Below are positions 41,382 to 50,674 of a stretch of 64,000 nucleotides of DNA, piece by piece. A model generated the notes under the pieces. It was not told the origin of the DNA. It made no database searches and was given only the letters and a program-made list of their open reading frames with translations. The position numbers were made by a program, and so were the translations under genes. The stretch's first letter is position 1. Every line of letters starts with the position of its first letter. Origin of the DNA: Natronococcus amylolyticus DSM 10524. Its GTDB lineage: Archaea; Halobacteriota; Halobacteria; Halobacteriales; Natrialbaceae. The stretch spans positions 151,352-215,351 of the forward strand of contig NZ_AOIB01000014.1 of assembly GCF_000337675.1 (NCBI RefSeq). The letters are read 5' to 3'.

Positions 41382-43262
41382 TCAGAGCTTGGAGACGTCG
41401 ACGTCGAACGTTCCGTCGTCGTTCTCCTCGATAGCGCCCTTCTCCCGCAGCTCGTCGTAGCTGTCGTCGGTCACGAGCAGGCGCTCGGAGACCGTCTCGC
41501 AGTCCTCGTCGGACTGCTGTTCGCGGGTCGTGTCCTCCGTTTCGCTCTGTGAGGTGCGCGTGTCGCTGTCGCGGTCGCTGTCGTTCCGGGTCGTCTCGCG
41601 CGTGTCGAGGTCGCTGTCGGCCTCGCTGAGGTCGCGCTCGCTCTCCTCGGTGCTGTCGCGCTCGCTCTCGCTGAGATCGCGGTCGCTCGAGTCGTGGGCG
41701 CTGTCCCGGTCGCTCGCCTCGTCGCTCGCGGACTCGGACTGGTAGCGCTCGTCGGTGCCGGTGTCGCTCTCGCTGTCGGCCTCGCGTTCGGAGGCGGTCT
41801 CCTCGCTGCGGTCGCGGTCGCTCTCATCGAGCTCGTCGGTAGCGGTGCTGCCGTCGCGCTCGGACTCGCTGCTCGAGCTGGCGCGCTCGTGCTCGTCGGA
41901 CTCGCTGGCGTCGCGCTCGGCCTCGCTGTCGGCCGTGTCGAGGTCGTACTCGGCGGAGTCGTTGTCGGTCTCGCTCACGCTGCGATCGCTCTCGTCGCTG
42001 CCGGAGGCGGCGCGCTCACGCTCGGACTCGCCCTCGCTGGCGTCGCGTTCGCTCACGTCGCGGTCGCTCTCGGCACCCTGGTCGCTGGACTCGCTGCGCT
42101 CGGCGTCCCGTTCGGTGCCCGCCTCGGCCTCCCGATCGGACTCGGTCTCGCTGGCGTCGCTCGCGGTTTCGTCGCGCTCGCTCTCGTCGGACGCGCGTTC
42201 CGCCGAGTCGCGCTCGCTCTCGCTGAGGGCCGACTCGGCCTCCTCGCGGTCGATCTCGTCGCGGACCGTGCGGTCGCCGACGTCCTCGCTCTCGACGCTG
42301 TCGAAGCGCTCGCGGTCGCCGTCGTCGATCCGATCGCGCTCGTCGGTTTCGGCGCTGCTCTCGCTTGCGTCGCGCTCCTGGGATTCGCTCTCACTCGAGT
42401 CGCGCTCACTGGCGTCGCGCTCGGCGTCGCTCTCGGCCGATTCGGTCTCGGCGGCGTCACGCTCGCTCTCCGCGCGGTCGCTCGAGTCCGACGCCCGCTC
42501 GGCCTCGCTCTCGCTCGAGTCGCTCCGCTCGGACTCGCTCTCCTCGAGATCGGCCCGGTCGGCGTCGACCTCGCTCTCACTTGCGTCGCGTTCGGACTCG
42601 GACGACTCGCTGTCGCTCGCACCCTCGCGTTCGTCGTGATCGCTCCGGGTCGTCTCGTCCTCGTCGTACGTGCTGTCCCCGTCGCGGCTGTCGTGTTCGC
42701 TGTGGGTGCTGTCGCTCTCGCGCTCGCCCTCGCTGGCGTCGCTCGCGTCGCGTTCGTGCTCACGGTCGTCCCGCTCGTTCTCGACGTCGGTGTCGTCGAC
42801 CGTCCGCTCGGAGCGGTCACTGTCGCTCTCGTCGACGGCACTGGCGTCACGCTCGCTTGCACTGTCGCGCTGTTCGTCGCGGTCGTTCAGCTCGGAATCG
42901 ATCCGTTCGTCCTCGCTGGCGCTGTCACTGGCGCTGGCGCGGTCGCTGCGCTCGCTCTCGGAGAGATCCCTGTCGCTGGCGCTGTCACTGGCGCTGTCGC
43001 GTTCGCTCAAGTCGCGCTCGCTGTCGCTCTCACTGTGGTCGAGATTGCCACGCTCCCGGTCGCTCTGGCTCTCGCTCTCCCGTTCGTCGAGGTCCGTCTC
43101 GGTGGCGATTTGCTCGTCCGTCTGTTCGCTCACGTCGCATCGTTCGTCGTCCAGTGTGTAGACGACGACGTGGTCGTCGGGACCGACGACGCTGCCGGCG
43201 CCGATGGCGCCGGCGAGCACGATGAGTCCGATGGCCGTGAGCACGCTGAGTTCCTGAATCAT
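41382..43262 (-). CDS. Ser/Asp/Glu/Arg-rich low-complexity surface protein B
   Basis: 626 residues. N-terminal hydrophobic helix SVLTAIGLIVLAGAIGAGSV (6-25), then a 560-residue Ser/Asp/Glu/Arg/Ala region. As in protein A there are only two Cys, at 42 (ERCDVSE) and 588 (DEDCETVS), 546 residues apart versus 548 in A. Unlike A, the C-terminus is a short ordered soluble tail: LLVTDDSYDELREKGAIEEN then DDGTFDVDVSKL. Shared blocks with A (ERDASESDE, SDQGAES/SDQGSES, RDGST) show common origin by duplication. The protein is highly acidic and predicted disordered. A role as stalk, spacer or adhesin of the envelope is inference. Confidence 0.85.
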   Translation of the reverse strand: MIQELSVLTAIGLIVLAGAIGAGSVVGPDDHVVVYTLDDERCDVSEQTDEQIATETDLDERESESQSDRERGNLDHSESDSERDLSERDSASDSASDRDLSESERSDRASASDSASEDERIDSELNDRDEQRDSASERDASAVDESDSDRSERTVDDTDVENERDDREHERDASDASEGERESDSTHSEHDSRDGDSTYDEDETTRSDHDEREGASDSESSESERDASESEVDADRADLEESESERSDSSESEAERASDSSDRAESERDAAETESAESDAERDASERDSSESESQERDASESSAETDERDRIDDGDRERFDSVESEDVGDRTVRDEIDREEAESALSESERDSAERASDESERDETASDASETESDREAEAGTERDAERSESSDQGAESDRDVSERDASEGESERERAASGSDESDRSVSETDNDSAEYDLDTADSEAERDASESDEHERASSSSESERDGSTATDELDESDRDRSEETASEREADSESDTGTDERYQSESASDEASDRDSAHDSSDRDLSESERDSTEESERDLSEADSDLDTRETTRNDSDRDSDTRTSQSETEDTTREQQSDEDCETVSERLLVTDDSYDELREKGAIEENDDGTFDVDVSKL

Positions 43263-43520
43263 GTTCCTGTTCGTCGCCTCGTCTGATAGGCTGCGCTGCC
43301 GAGCAGCTCACCACCATCTCCGCACGGCACGCTCAAGAACGGGCGGCGAAGCTTCGGGAAGAACGGCGGCGATCTGCGGTTCTTGACCCCGATCGGCGCC
43401 GTCGATACCGGATAACGACCGCCCCGTTCCGAACGAACGTGACCGCTGTCGAAGGATCCGCCCGGATCTTCCTCTCCAGTTCATGTCGGTTCGAGGAGTG
43501 ACCGTTCGTATCGAACGGCG

Positions 43521-44135
43521 ATGACGAAACGATGCCCCTACTGCGACGAGTCGGTTGCCGACGAGAAGTACGTCTCACACCTCGAGCGAGCCCACGACGG
43601 CGAGCTCGAGGGTCTGGACCGCCGGCTCGTTGACGAACACGGCCGCACCATATCCAGAAACGTCAAGCCGTACGTTCTCGGCGTCGCCGTCCTCGTCCTG
43701 TTCGTCGTCGCGTACCTGGCGATCTTCCTGATGCCTGCACCGGTCGAAACCGCAGCGGTCCAGCAACCCGATGCGGACAGCCCGACCCACCTCCACGGCG
43801 ATATCCTCCTCGAGTACGACGGGACGGTCGTCGACTTCGACGATCCGCAGTACATCGAGCAGGACGGCTGCTTCCACTTCCACGACTACGACAACGCCGA
43901 GGTCTGGCACGTCCACTGCGAGGGCGTCACCCTCGAGTACGCCATGGCGACGCTCGGGATGGAGCTCACCGAGGACTCCCTCGTCGTCGGCGGCGAGGCG
44001 TACGACGAGGACGACGCCGGAACCACCGTCTCGGTGACCGTAAACGGCGATCCCGTCGATCCGGAGCGGTACGTCCTCGAGGACGGCGACGACGTTCGCA
44101 TCGTCGCCGAAACGGATCGGGGGGCGGATTCGTGA
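43521..44135 (+). CDS. Membrane protein with N-terminal C2H2-like zinc finger
   Basis: 204 residues. Residues 5-26 form a zinc finger (CPYCDESVADEKYVSHLERAH: two Cys, two His). One transmembrane helix lies at about 50-72 (PYVLGVAVLVLFVVAYLAIF). The C-terminal domain (about 85-200) is beta-rich with a His cluster (THLHGDILLEYDG, CFHFHDYDNAEVWHVHCEG) and Cys residues that may bind a metal. A ubiquitin-like turn DPERYVLEDGDDVRIVAE follows. The finger would be cytoplasmic and the His-rich domain outside. Function unknown. The gap 43263-43520 is non-coding. Confidence 0.8.
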   Translation: MTKRCPYCDESVADEKYVSHLERAHDGELEGLDRRLVDEHGRTISRNVKPYVLGVAVLVLFVVAYLAIFLMPAPVETAAVQQPDADSPTHLHGDILLEYDGTVVDFDDPQYIEQDGCFHFHDYDNAEVWHVHCEGVTLEYAMATLGMELTEDSLVVGGEAYDEDDAGTTVSVTVNGDPVDPERYVLEDGDDVRIVAETDRGADS

Positions 44136-44274
44136 CGACAGCGCAAACTCCTCACGAGCGGAGAACGTCTCACAAGCGGAGAACGTCCACTGAAGTTACC
44201 CAGCAGCATCGGAGTGTGCGGAAAACATGTCTATTGGTGTACGGTTATGCGCCATGGCGACCTTCTAGAGACAC

Positions 44275-47200
44275 ATGACAACACATTTTCCCTCGTCCGT
44301 CGACGATCCCCTGTTCAGGGACGTAGCGGAGACCGGTGCCGACGGGCTGGTCGTCCTCGATACCGACGGCACGATCGTCTTTACGAGTTCGCACGTCCCT
44401 GACCTCCTCGGTTACGACGCCGAGGAACTCCTCGAGGGGCCGGTCGATCGTCTGCTTCCGGACGGCGGCACGAACCCGCTCGATCCCGTTCTCGATCGGG
44501 CGCCGGCGGCCGACGCCAACCGAACGCGCGACCGGATCGACTGCGAACTCGTCCACCGCACCGGGCGTTCGATCCCCGTAGAGCTGGCCGCGGCGACGGT
44601 CGACATCGACGGTGAGCGCTACCTCACGGTCGTCGTTCGGATGGACCCCGAACCAACCTCAAACCGGCGACCGAGCCGCGATCGTCCGCCGACGAGAATC
44701 GAGATCGACGGCCGCCGTTCGGACTCCGGACCCCAAGCGCGAACGGAACGCGACGTCGACGAGAGCCGGCTCGAGGCGCTCTACGACGCGAGCCGGAAGC
44801 TCCACGCGGCCGAGACGAGAGGTGACGTCGGACGGATCGCCGTCGAGCTCATCCAGACGGTACTCGGTCGATCCTACGCCGCGGTGTGGCGGTTCGACGC
44901 CGACGGCGAGGTGCTCGAGCCCCTGGCCGCCAGCAGATCGGTTCGCTCGTCCGCCGTCGACGACGGCGCCGCGACCGACATCGCGCCGATCCCGTCGGGG
45001 ACGGTCGAGATGGAGGTCTTCCGCGAGGGAGACGCCAGACTCGTCGAGACGTACCACGCCGTCGACCGATCGGCACATCCGGAGATCGGGCTCGAAGAGC
45101 GACTCGTCGTGCCGCTGGGCGAGACCGGGCTCCTGACCGTCGGCTCGACCGACGGCGAGACGATCGACGACTCGCTGCGCAACCTGATCGGAATCCTGGC
45201 GTCGACGATCCAGGCCGCGTTCGACCGCCTCGACGCCGAGGACGCGATCCGACACCGGTCGGCGGCGATGGAGTCGGCGATGGATGGGATGGCGATCTCC
45301 GACGAGTCTGGCGAGCTTCGATACGTGAACCGCGCGCTCGCCGACCTGCACGACTACGACGTCGACGAACTCGTCGGCTCGTCGTGGCAGATCCTCTTTC
45401 CGAGCGAAGAGGTCGAACGAATCGAGCGGGACGCCATTCCCGCCGTACTGGAGGCAGGCTACTGGCGCGGGGAGGCGGTGGGACGGCAGTCGGACGGCAC
45501 CCGTTTCTACCAGGAACACTCCCTCACCGCGCTCGAGGACGGGATCGTCTGCGTCGTGCGCGACGTCACCGACCGGAAATCCTGGGAGCAGCGACTCGAG
45601 GCGCTCAACGTCGTCGCCCGCGAGCTGATGTGCGCCGAGACCGCAGCGGACATCGCTCGAACCGGTGCCGAGGCCGTCGAGACCGTCCTCGAGTTCGAGA
45701 TCGCCTGCGTCCGACTGTTCGAGCCGGAGACGAACCAACTCGAGTGCGTCGCGATGACCGACGGGGCCAGGGAGCTCCTGGAGATGCGAACCGCCTACGA
45801 CCTCGAGGCGACGCTGGCCGGGCGCGCGTTCAGAAACCGGGAGCCGGTACGGAACGCAATCGTCGAGCAGGAACGGACCGATCCGGAGCTGTTCGAACAC
45901 TCGAGCATCCACGTTCCGATCGGAGCCCACGGCGTTCTTACGGTGCTCGCACGGGAGGACGAGAGCCTCGACGGCAGCGACCTGCATCTCACGGAGATGC
46001 TGGCGATGGGCATCGGCGCGGCGCTGACCCGGGCCGAGCGAACCCAGCTCCTGCGCACCCAGGAGCGAGAGCTCCGCCAGCAGCGCGATCAGCTCGAGAC
46101 GCTGAACCGGATCAACGCCGTCAACAACGACCTCGTCACCGGACTGGTGGCAGCGACGACTCGCGAGGAACTCGACCGAATGATCTGCGAGCAGCTGGTC
46201 GCGTCGGACCTCTACCGAAGCGCCTGGATCGGCCGCGTCGAGGGAGTCGACGATCGGATCGGATCGCCCGTCGCTGCCGGCGTCGAGGACGGCTACCTCG
46301 AGACCGTGACGAAAACCCGACTGGGTTCGATCGCCGGCGGCACCGTCGAACGGGCGGTCGAAACCGGTGGCGTTCACGTCGTCCGGCAGTACCAGATCAC
46401 GGAGAGCCACGAGGCCGACGACGAGCCCATCAGGGACGTCGAAGCGATCGCCGCGGTCCCGCTACTGTACGGCGACCAGACCGTCGGCGTGCTCGTCCTC
46501 AACAGCGTTCGCGACGACGTCTTCACTGAGGACGCCATCGCGGGGTTCGAGTCGCTCGGCAGGATCGTCGGCTTCGCCAAGAACGCCCTCAAGAGCCGGG
46601 AGCTGCTGCTGGCCGATTCCATCGTCGAACTCGAGTTCTCGCTTCGCGACCGGGCCGTCTTCTACGTCCGGCTCACGGCCGAGTACGACTGTCGCTGCGA
46701 GTTCCGGCGTGCGATCCCCCTCGAGAACGGTCGCGTGATGCTCTACCACCGGGTTTCGGGCGTGGAACCGGCGACCGTCCTCGAGGCCGCCGAGGCGGCC
46801 TCGGAGATCGAAAGCGCCCGCGCGGTCTCGGAGCGCCACGACGGGTTCGTCCTCCAGACGGTCACCGAGAACTCGATGATCCAGCTCGCCCTCGAGTCCG
46901 GAACCGCGGTCCGCTCGGCGGTCGCCGAGGGCGGCGAGGGAACGGTCGTCATCGAGGCCCCCCAGAGCGCCGACGTCCGCGACGTCGTCGCGACGTTCGA
47001 CGGCGAGTTCGACGGCCTCGAGCTCGTCGCCAAACGCGAGCGCGAGCGCTCGGTGACGACCGCCGACACCTTCCGGGAATCCGTCGGCGATCAGCTGACC
47101 GACAAGCAACGCGCGGCCCTCGAGTCGGCGTACTTCGCCGGCTACTACGACTGGCCCCGGAAGATCACGGCCGAGGAGCTGGCCGACTCGATCGGGATCT

Positions 47201-47310
47201 CCTCCTCGACGCTCCACCAGCACCTCCGCCGCGGGAACTGGTGTCTGCTGTCGGCGTTTTTCGCCACCGGCGAGGACGACTCGGATGTGGAGGCGCCTCA
47301 CTCGAGGTGA
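44275..47310 (+). CDS. Giant PAS-GAF sensor regulator with bat/HTH-10 output
   Basis: 1011 residues. No receiver domain. PAS-like about 10-125 (DGLVVLDTDGTIVFTSSHVP), GAF about 165-315, second PAS about 328-440 (AMDGMAISDESGELRYVNRA), GAF about 445-590, third GAF about 620-775, bat module about 790-930. HTH-10 at about 945-1000: LTDKQRAALESAYFAGYYDW, then ELADSIGISSSTLHQHLRRG. It would sense redox, oxygen or a ligand through PAS/GAF pockets and bind DNA directly. It is related in layout to 32337 but has its own sensor set. It is monocistronic, with a 139-bp gap after the zinc-finger membrane gene. Confidence 0.93.
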   Translation: MTTHFPSSVDDPLFRDVAETGADGLVVLDTDGTIVFTSSHVPDLLGYDAEELLEGPVDRLLPDGGTNPLDPVLDRAPAADANRTRDRIDCELVHRTGRSIPVELAAATVDIDGERYLTVVVRMDPEPTSNRRPSRDRPPTRIEIDGRRSDSGPQARTERDVDESRLEALYDASRKLHAAETRGDVGRIAVELIQTVLGRSYAAVWRFDADGEVLEPLAASRSVRSSAVDDGAATDIAPIPSGTVEMEVFREGDARLVETYHAVDRSAHPEIGLEERLVVPLGETGLLTVGSTDGETIDDSLRNLIGILASTIQAAFDRLDAEDAIRHRSAAMESAMDGMAISDESGELRYVNRALADLHDYDVDELVGSSWQILFPSEEVERIERDAIPAVLEAGYWRGEAVGRQSDGTRFYQEHSLTALEDGIVCVVRDVTDRKSWEQRLEALNVVARELMCAETAADIARTGAEAVETVLEFEIACVRLFEPETNQLECVAMTDGARELLEMRTAYDLEATLAGRAFRNREPVRNAIVEQERTDPELFEHSSIHVPIGAHGVLTVLAREDESLDGSDLHLTEMLAMGIGAALTRAERTQLLRTQERELRQQRDQLETLNRINAVNNDLVTGLVAATTREELDRMICEQLVASDLYRSAWIGRVEGVDDRIGSPVAAGVEDGYLETVTKTRLGSIAGGTVERAVETGGVHVVRQYQITESHEADDEPIRDVEAIAAVPLLYGDQTVGVLVLNSVRDDVFTEDAIAGFESLGRIVGFAKNALKSRELLLADSIVELEFSLRDRAVFYVRLTAEYDCRCEFRRAIPLENGRVMLYHRVSGVEPATVLEAAEAASEIESARAVSERHDGFVLQTVTENSMIQLALESGTAVRSAVAEGGEGTVVIEAPQSADVRDVVATFDGEFDGLELVAKRERERSVTTADTFRESVGDQLTDKQRAALESAYFAGYYDWPRKITAEELADSIGISSSTLHQHLRRGNWCLLSAFFATGEDDSDVEAPHSR

Positions 47311-47418
47311 CCGTTCGCTCGGAGCGACCGCTCCTCGCGAGTGGTTGGTTTCGCAAAAGCCCGACTGGAACGCTCGACGTCCCAGTCAGCCCGAAAAATT
47401 TCGCAGAAATTTGTCGGA

Positions 47419-47572
47419 CGCCGAAGCCAGGACTCGAACGGATGCGAGACGGTCGGCCTCACTCCGTTCGGCCGCGTGCGACTCGCGTGCTCGAGTCCTG
47501 TTTGTTTCGCTGTTCTTCTCACCGAATTCGTTCGGAGCTATCGCTCCTCACAAGTAACGTTCGAAGAACAGC
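47419..47572. repeat. Palindromic element and nested hairpin behind tRNA-Asn
   Basis: Bases 47419-47439 repeat 21 nt of the tRNA-Asn 3' end (47572-47592) exactly, including the discriminator. CAGGACTCGA (47428-47437) is mirrored perfectly by 47491-47500. Inside, CGGCC/GGCCG (47454-47474) encloses loop TCACTCCGTTC. A second hairpin GCTGTTCTTC/GAAGAACAGC (47509-47518, 47563-47572) contains TCACCGAATTCGTTC and a nested GGAGC/GCTCC. Confidence 0.8.
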
Positions 47573-47644
47573 GCCGAAGCCAGGACTCGAACCTGGGACA
47601 ACCTCGTTAACAGCGAGGTGCTCTACCATCTGAGCTACTTCGGC
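47572..47644 (-). tRNA. tRNA-Asn (anticodon GTT)
   Basis: Minus-strand cloverleaf. Acceptor GCCGAAG pairs with CTTCGGC; discriminator G73 at 47572. Anticodon stem CCTCG/CGAGG with loop CTGTTAA gives GTT. T loop TTCGAGT. No intron; CCA not encoded. Confidence 0.97.
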
Positions 47645-47739
47645 TCATCATCTGGTAATCGGGTAGGTTTGATAGGGCTTTCGTTTTTCCCTCCCCGAGT
47701 TCGACACGCTTTCACGCGGCGCTGCAGTACTCCGACGCA

Positions 47740-49137
47740 ATGAGCGAGGACGAGGCCGACCGCGACGGCGGGCCGGACGGGGCGAACGACGATTTCGAGT
47801 CGGTGCTGTCCCGAGTCCGAGATCGGATCGATCCGGACGCCGACGAACGAGCGCGGCTGCGCGCGGTCGCGGAGACGCTCACCGAGCGAGCCGAGGACGC
47901 GGCGACCGACCTGGCTCCCGGCGCGGACGTCCTGCAGGTCGGCTCGTCGGCACGGGGGACCTGGATCAGCGGCGACCGAGACATCGACGTCTTCGTCCGC
48001 TTTCCGCCGGAGCTCGACCGCGAGACGCTCGAGGAGTACGGCCTCGAGGTCGGCCACGACACGGTGCCCGACGGCCACGAGGAGTACGCCGAACACCCCT
48101 ACGTCAAGGGCGAGGTCGAGGGGTTCGACGTCGACGTCGTCCCCTGCTTTCGTCTCGGGTCGGCGACCGAAATCCGCTCGGCCGTCGACCGGACCCCGTT
48201 TCACAACCGCTACCTCGAGGAGCGCCTCGACGAGGAGCTGGCGGCCGACGTGCGCCTCGCCAAGCAGTTCCTGAAGGGGATCGGCGCCTACGGGAGCGAC
48301 CTTCGGACCAGCGGGTTCAGTGGCTACCTCACCGAGTTGCTCGTCGCCGAGTACGGCGGGTTCCGACCGCTGCTCGAGGCCGCAGCCGACTGGCAGCCAC
48401 CGGTCGAACTCGATCCCGAAGATCACGGACGGGCGTCGTTTTCGGATCCGCTAATCGTTATCGACCCGACCGATCCCGAACGCAACGTCGCCGCCGTCTG
48501 TGCCGCCGAAAACGTCGCCCGGCTCCAGCACTACGCCCGCGAGTTCCTCGCTTCCCCCTCGGTCGACTTCTTCGAACCCCGCGAGCCCGAGCCGCTGACG
48601 GCCGCGGCGCTTCGCGACCGACTTGCGGATCGGGAGGCGACCGCCATGGCGGTCCGATTCGAGGCACCCGACCTCGTCGACGATCAGCTCTACCCGCAGC
48701 TCCGAAAGTCACTCGAGGGGATCGTCGGCGGGCTCGACGACCGTGGGTTCGACGTTCTTAGAGCGGACACGTTCGCCGACGAGACGGCCGCGGTCTTCGC
48801 CGAACTGGCTGTTGCCGAGCGGCCGGCGATCGAGCGTCACCTCGGGCCGCCGATCCACGTCCGCGACCACGCCGAGGGGTTCTACGACGCCTACGACGAC
48901 GACCCCGACGTCTACGGTCCGTTCATCGACGGCGACCGCTACGTCGCGGAGCGAAAGCGGGACTGCACGACCGCTCGAGGGTACCTCGAGAGCGACCGCC
49001 TGTTCGACGTCGGGCTCGGTGCACACGTCGAGACGGCCCTCGAGGAGGGGTACGACGTACTCGTCGGGGACGAGACGACGGCGCTGCTCCCCGAGTTCGA
49101 CCGCCAGCTGGGTGCGTACTTCGATCCGCGACCCTGA
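47740..49137 (+). CDS. cca: Archaeal CCA-adding enzyme (class I tRNA nucleotidyltransferase)
   Basis: 465 residues. The nucleotidyltransferase motif VGSSARGTWISGDRDIDVFV (G-S with the two catalytic Asp) is near residue 67-86, with the third Asp in DVDVVPCF near 130. Then come LAKQFLKGIGAYGSDLRTSG and FSGYLTELLVAEYGG, and DPLIVIDPTDPERNVAAVCA. It adds CCA to tRNA 3' ends, needed here because none of the six tRNAs in the window encodes CCA. A 20-residue acidic N-terminal extension precedes the fold. It lies 95 bp from tRNA-Asn, divergently transcribed. Confidence 0.96.
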   Translation: MSEDEADRDGGPDGANDDFESVLSRVRDRIDPDADERARLRAVAETLTERAEDAATDLAPGADVLQVGSSARGTWISGDRDIDVFVRFPPELDRETLEEYGLEVGHDTVPDGHEEYAEHPYVKGEVEGFDVDVVPCFRLGSATEIRSAVDRTPFHNRYLEERLDEELAADVRLAKQFLKGIGAYGSDLRTSGFSGYLTELLVAEYGGFRPLLEAAADWQPPVELDPEDHGRASFSDPLIVIDPTDPERNVAAVCAAENVARLQHYAREFLASPSVDFFEPREPEPLTAAALRDRLADREATAMAVRFEAPDLVDDQLYPQLRKSLEGIVGGLDDRGFDVLRADTFADETAAVFAELAVAERPAIERHLGPPIHVRDHAEGFYDAYDDDPDVYGPFIDGDRYVAERKRDCTTARGYLESDRLFDVGLGAHVETALEEGYDVLVGDETTALLPEFDRQLGAYFDPRP

Positions 49138-49158
49138 GAAATCGATCCGCTCGAGCGC

Positions 49159-50178
49159 TCAGTCCAGTTCCAGCTCGAGGTCGTGTGCGTCGGCGACCTC
49201 CTCGAGCAGTTCGACCGCGTCGGGGCTGCAGTCGTCGTCGGGTTCGATCGGCTCCCGTCCGTCGAACGTCTCGTGGACGAGCGCGACGCTGTCGGCGAGC
49301 ACGTCGAGGCCGTACCCACCCTCGAGGACGAACGCCAGCGCCGCGTCGGTCCGGTCGGCGACGCTCCGGAACCGATCGGTCAGCAGGGCGTAAGCCTCCG
49401 TCGAGAGCCTGATCCGCGAGATCGGGTCGTGGCGGTGGGCGTCGAAGCCGGCGCTGATCAACAGGAGGTCCGGATCGTACGCCTCGAGCGCGCTCGAGAC
49501 GGGACCCTCGACCGCCTCGAGGTAGTCCCGGTCGTCCGTGCCCGCGGGCATCGGGACGTTCATCGTCGCTCCCTCGCCGTCGCCCTCGCCCGTCTCCTCG
49601 ACCTGTCCGGTACCGGGGTAGAGCCCCTCCTCGTGGATGGACGCGAAGAAGACGTCCTCACGGTCGTAGAAGATGTCCTGCGTGCCGTTGCCGTGGTGGA
49701 CGTCCCAGTCGACGATCGCGACTCGATCAACGTCCCGGGTGTCGAGGGCGTGCTGGGCGGCGACGGCGACGTTGTTGGCGAAACAGAAGCCCATCGCGTC
49801 GTCGTAGACGGCGTGATGGCCCGGCGGTCGGCCGATCGAAAACGGCGTCTTTCTGCCGTCGGCGCCGTCCAGCGCCGCCTCCGCGGCCCAGCAGGCCTGC
49901 CCGGCGCTGTACTTGACCGCCTCCCAGGTCTCCTCGACGGCGGTGGTGTCGGGGTCCCAGTTCCCCCCGCCGTCGGCGCAGAACTCCCTGACCGACTCGA
50001 GGTAGTCGCGGTCGTGGACCCCCTCCATGACGTCGACGCCGACGGGGTCGGCCTCGACGTACTCGACGCCGTGCTTTCGCTTCAGCCGTTCGCGGATCGC
50101 GCGCAGTCGGTCCGGCGACTCGGGGTGGCGCGCGCCGGGATCGTGTGCGAGACAGACCTCGCTGTAACCAAACTGCAT
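49159..50178 (-). CDS. Class II-like histone deacetylase family protein
   Basis: 339 residues, full-length. Motifs: HPESPDRLRAIRERL, FSIGRPPGHHAVYDDAMGFC (tandem His), AIVDWDVHHGNGTQDIFY (Asp-x-His zinc ligands), SAGFDAHRHDP (Asp ligand) and VLEGGYGLDVLADS (catalytic Tyr). It is a zinc-dependent deacetylase of acetyl-lysine or acetylpolyamines. The gene starts one base after the histone gene ends, an operon seen in other haloarchaea, so histone or other chromatin proteins may be substrates, although archaeal histones lack long tails (inference). Confidence 0.95.
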   Translation of the reverse strand: MQFGYSEVCLAHDPGARHPESPDRLRAIRERLKRKHGVEYVEADPVGVDVMEGVHDRDYLESVREFCADGGGNWDPDTTAVEETWEAVKYSAGQACWAAEAALDGADGRKTPFSIGRPPGHHAVYDDAMGFCFANNVAVAAQHALDTRDVDRVAIVDWDVHHGNGTQDIFYDREDVFFASIHEEGLYPGTGQVEETGEGDGEGATMNVPMPAGTDDRDYLEAVEGPVSSALEAYDPDLLLISAGFDAHRHDPISRIRLSTEAYALLTDRFRSVADRTDAALAFVLEGGYGLDVLADSVALVHETFDGREPIEPDDDCSPDAVELLEEVADAHDLELELD

Positions 50179-50179
50179 C

Positions 50180-50611
50180 TCACTCGAACAGCGAGAAGTA
50201 CGTCTCGATGTCGTCGTCGGTGATCGTTCGCCGGTCGGCGTGGCGAGCGAGAACCGCCGCGGCCTGGGCGACGTTGTCGGCGTAGTCCTCGAGGATGTCC
50301 GCCAGCGCGATCCGGGCGTCCATCGAGACCCGGTATCGGGAGTCGATCTCGAGGCGAGCGATGCGGTCGACGGGTGCGACCGGCAGCTCGAGGTCGTCCT
50401 TGTTAACGACGGTTTCGACCTCGAAATCCTGGGCCATCAGCGTCTTGCGCCCCTCGGCGTTCGCCCGCTCGGCGGCCTCGGTCGCGAGTTCGCTCCCGCG
50501 CTCCTGGATGCGCTTTGCGAGCTCCTCCGATGCGTCGGCGCTCACCCGAAGTTCACCCGCGTTCCGCCGGATGATCGTATCGACCGGCGCGAACGGGAGT
50601 TCGACGTTCAT
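50180..50611 (-). CDS. hpyA: Archaeal histone doublet (two histone folds)
   Basis: 143 residues from the ATG at 50611, carrying two histone folds in one chain. The first (about 5-70) reads LPFAPVDTIIRRNAGELRVS, EELAKRIQERGSEL, NAEGRKTLMAQD. The second (about 76-142) reads LPVAPVDRIARLEIDSRYRV, ARIALADILEDYADNVAQAA, ADRRTITDDDIETYF. End-to-end doublets are the halobacterial form and would build a histone dimer alone. It is very acidic for a histone, as in other haloarchaea. Its promoter lies in the gap before RPA (50612-50674). It is co-transcribed with the deacetylase gene. Confidence 0.93.
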   Translation of the reverse strand: MNVELPFAPVDTIIRRNAGELRVSADASEELAKRIQERGSELATEAAERANAEGRKTLMAQDFEVETVVNKDDLELPVAPVDRIARLEIDSRYRVSMDARIALADILEDYADNVAQAAAVLARHADRRTITDDDIETYFSLFE

Positions 50612-50674
50612 ATCATGATAGCCGGAGTTAACTCCCTTAACGCTTTTCCTCACGATTCGGCGTTTTTCGCCGTC

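Noticed and set aside
41694-43286. 530-codon plus-strand frame opposite low-complexity protein B
   Set aside because: Same reason: Val/Ala/Leu-rich shadow of a Ser/Asp/Glu-rich gene.
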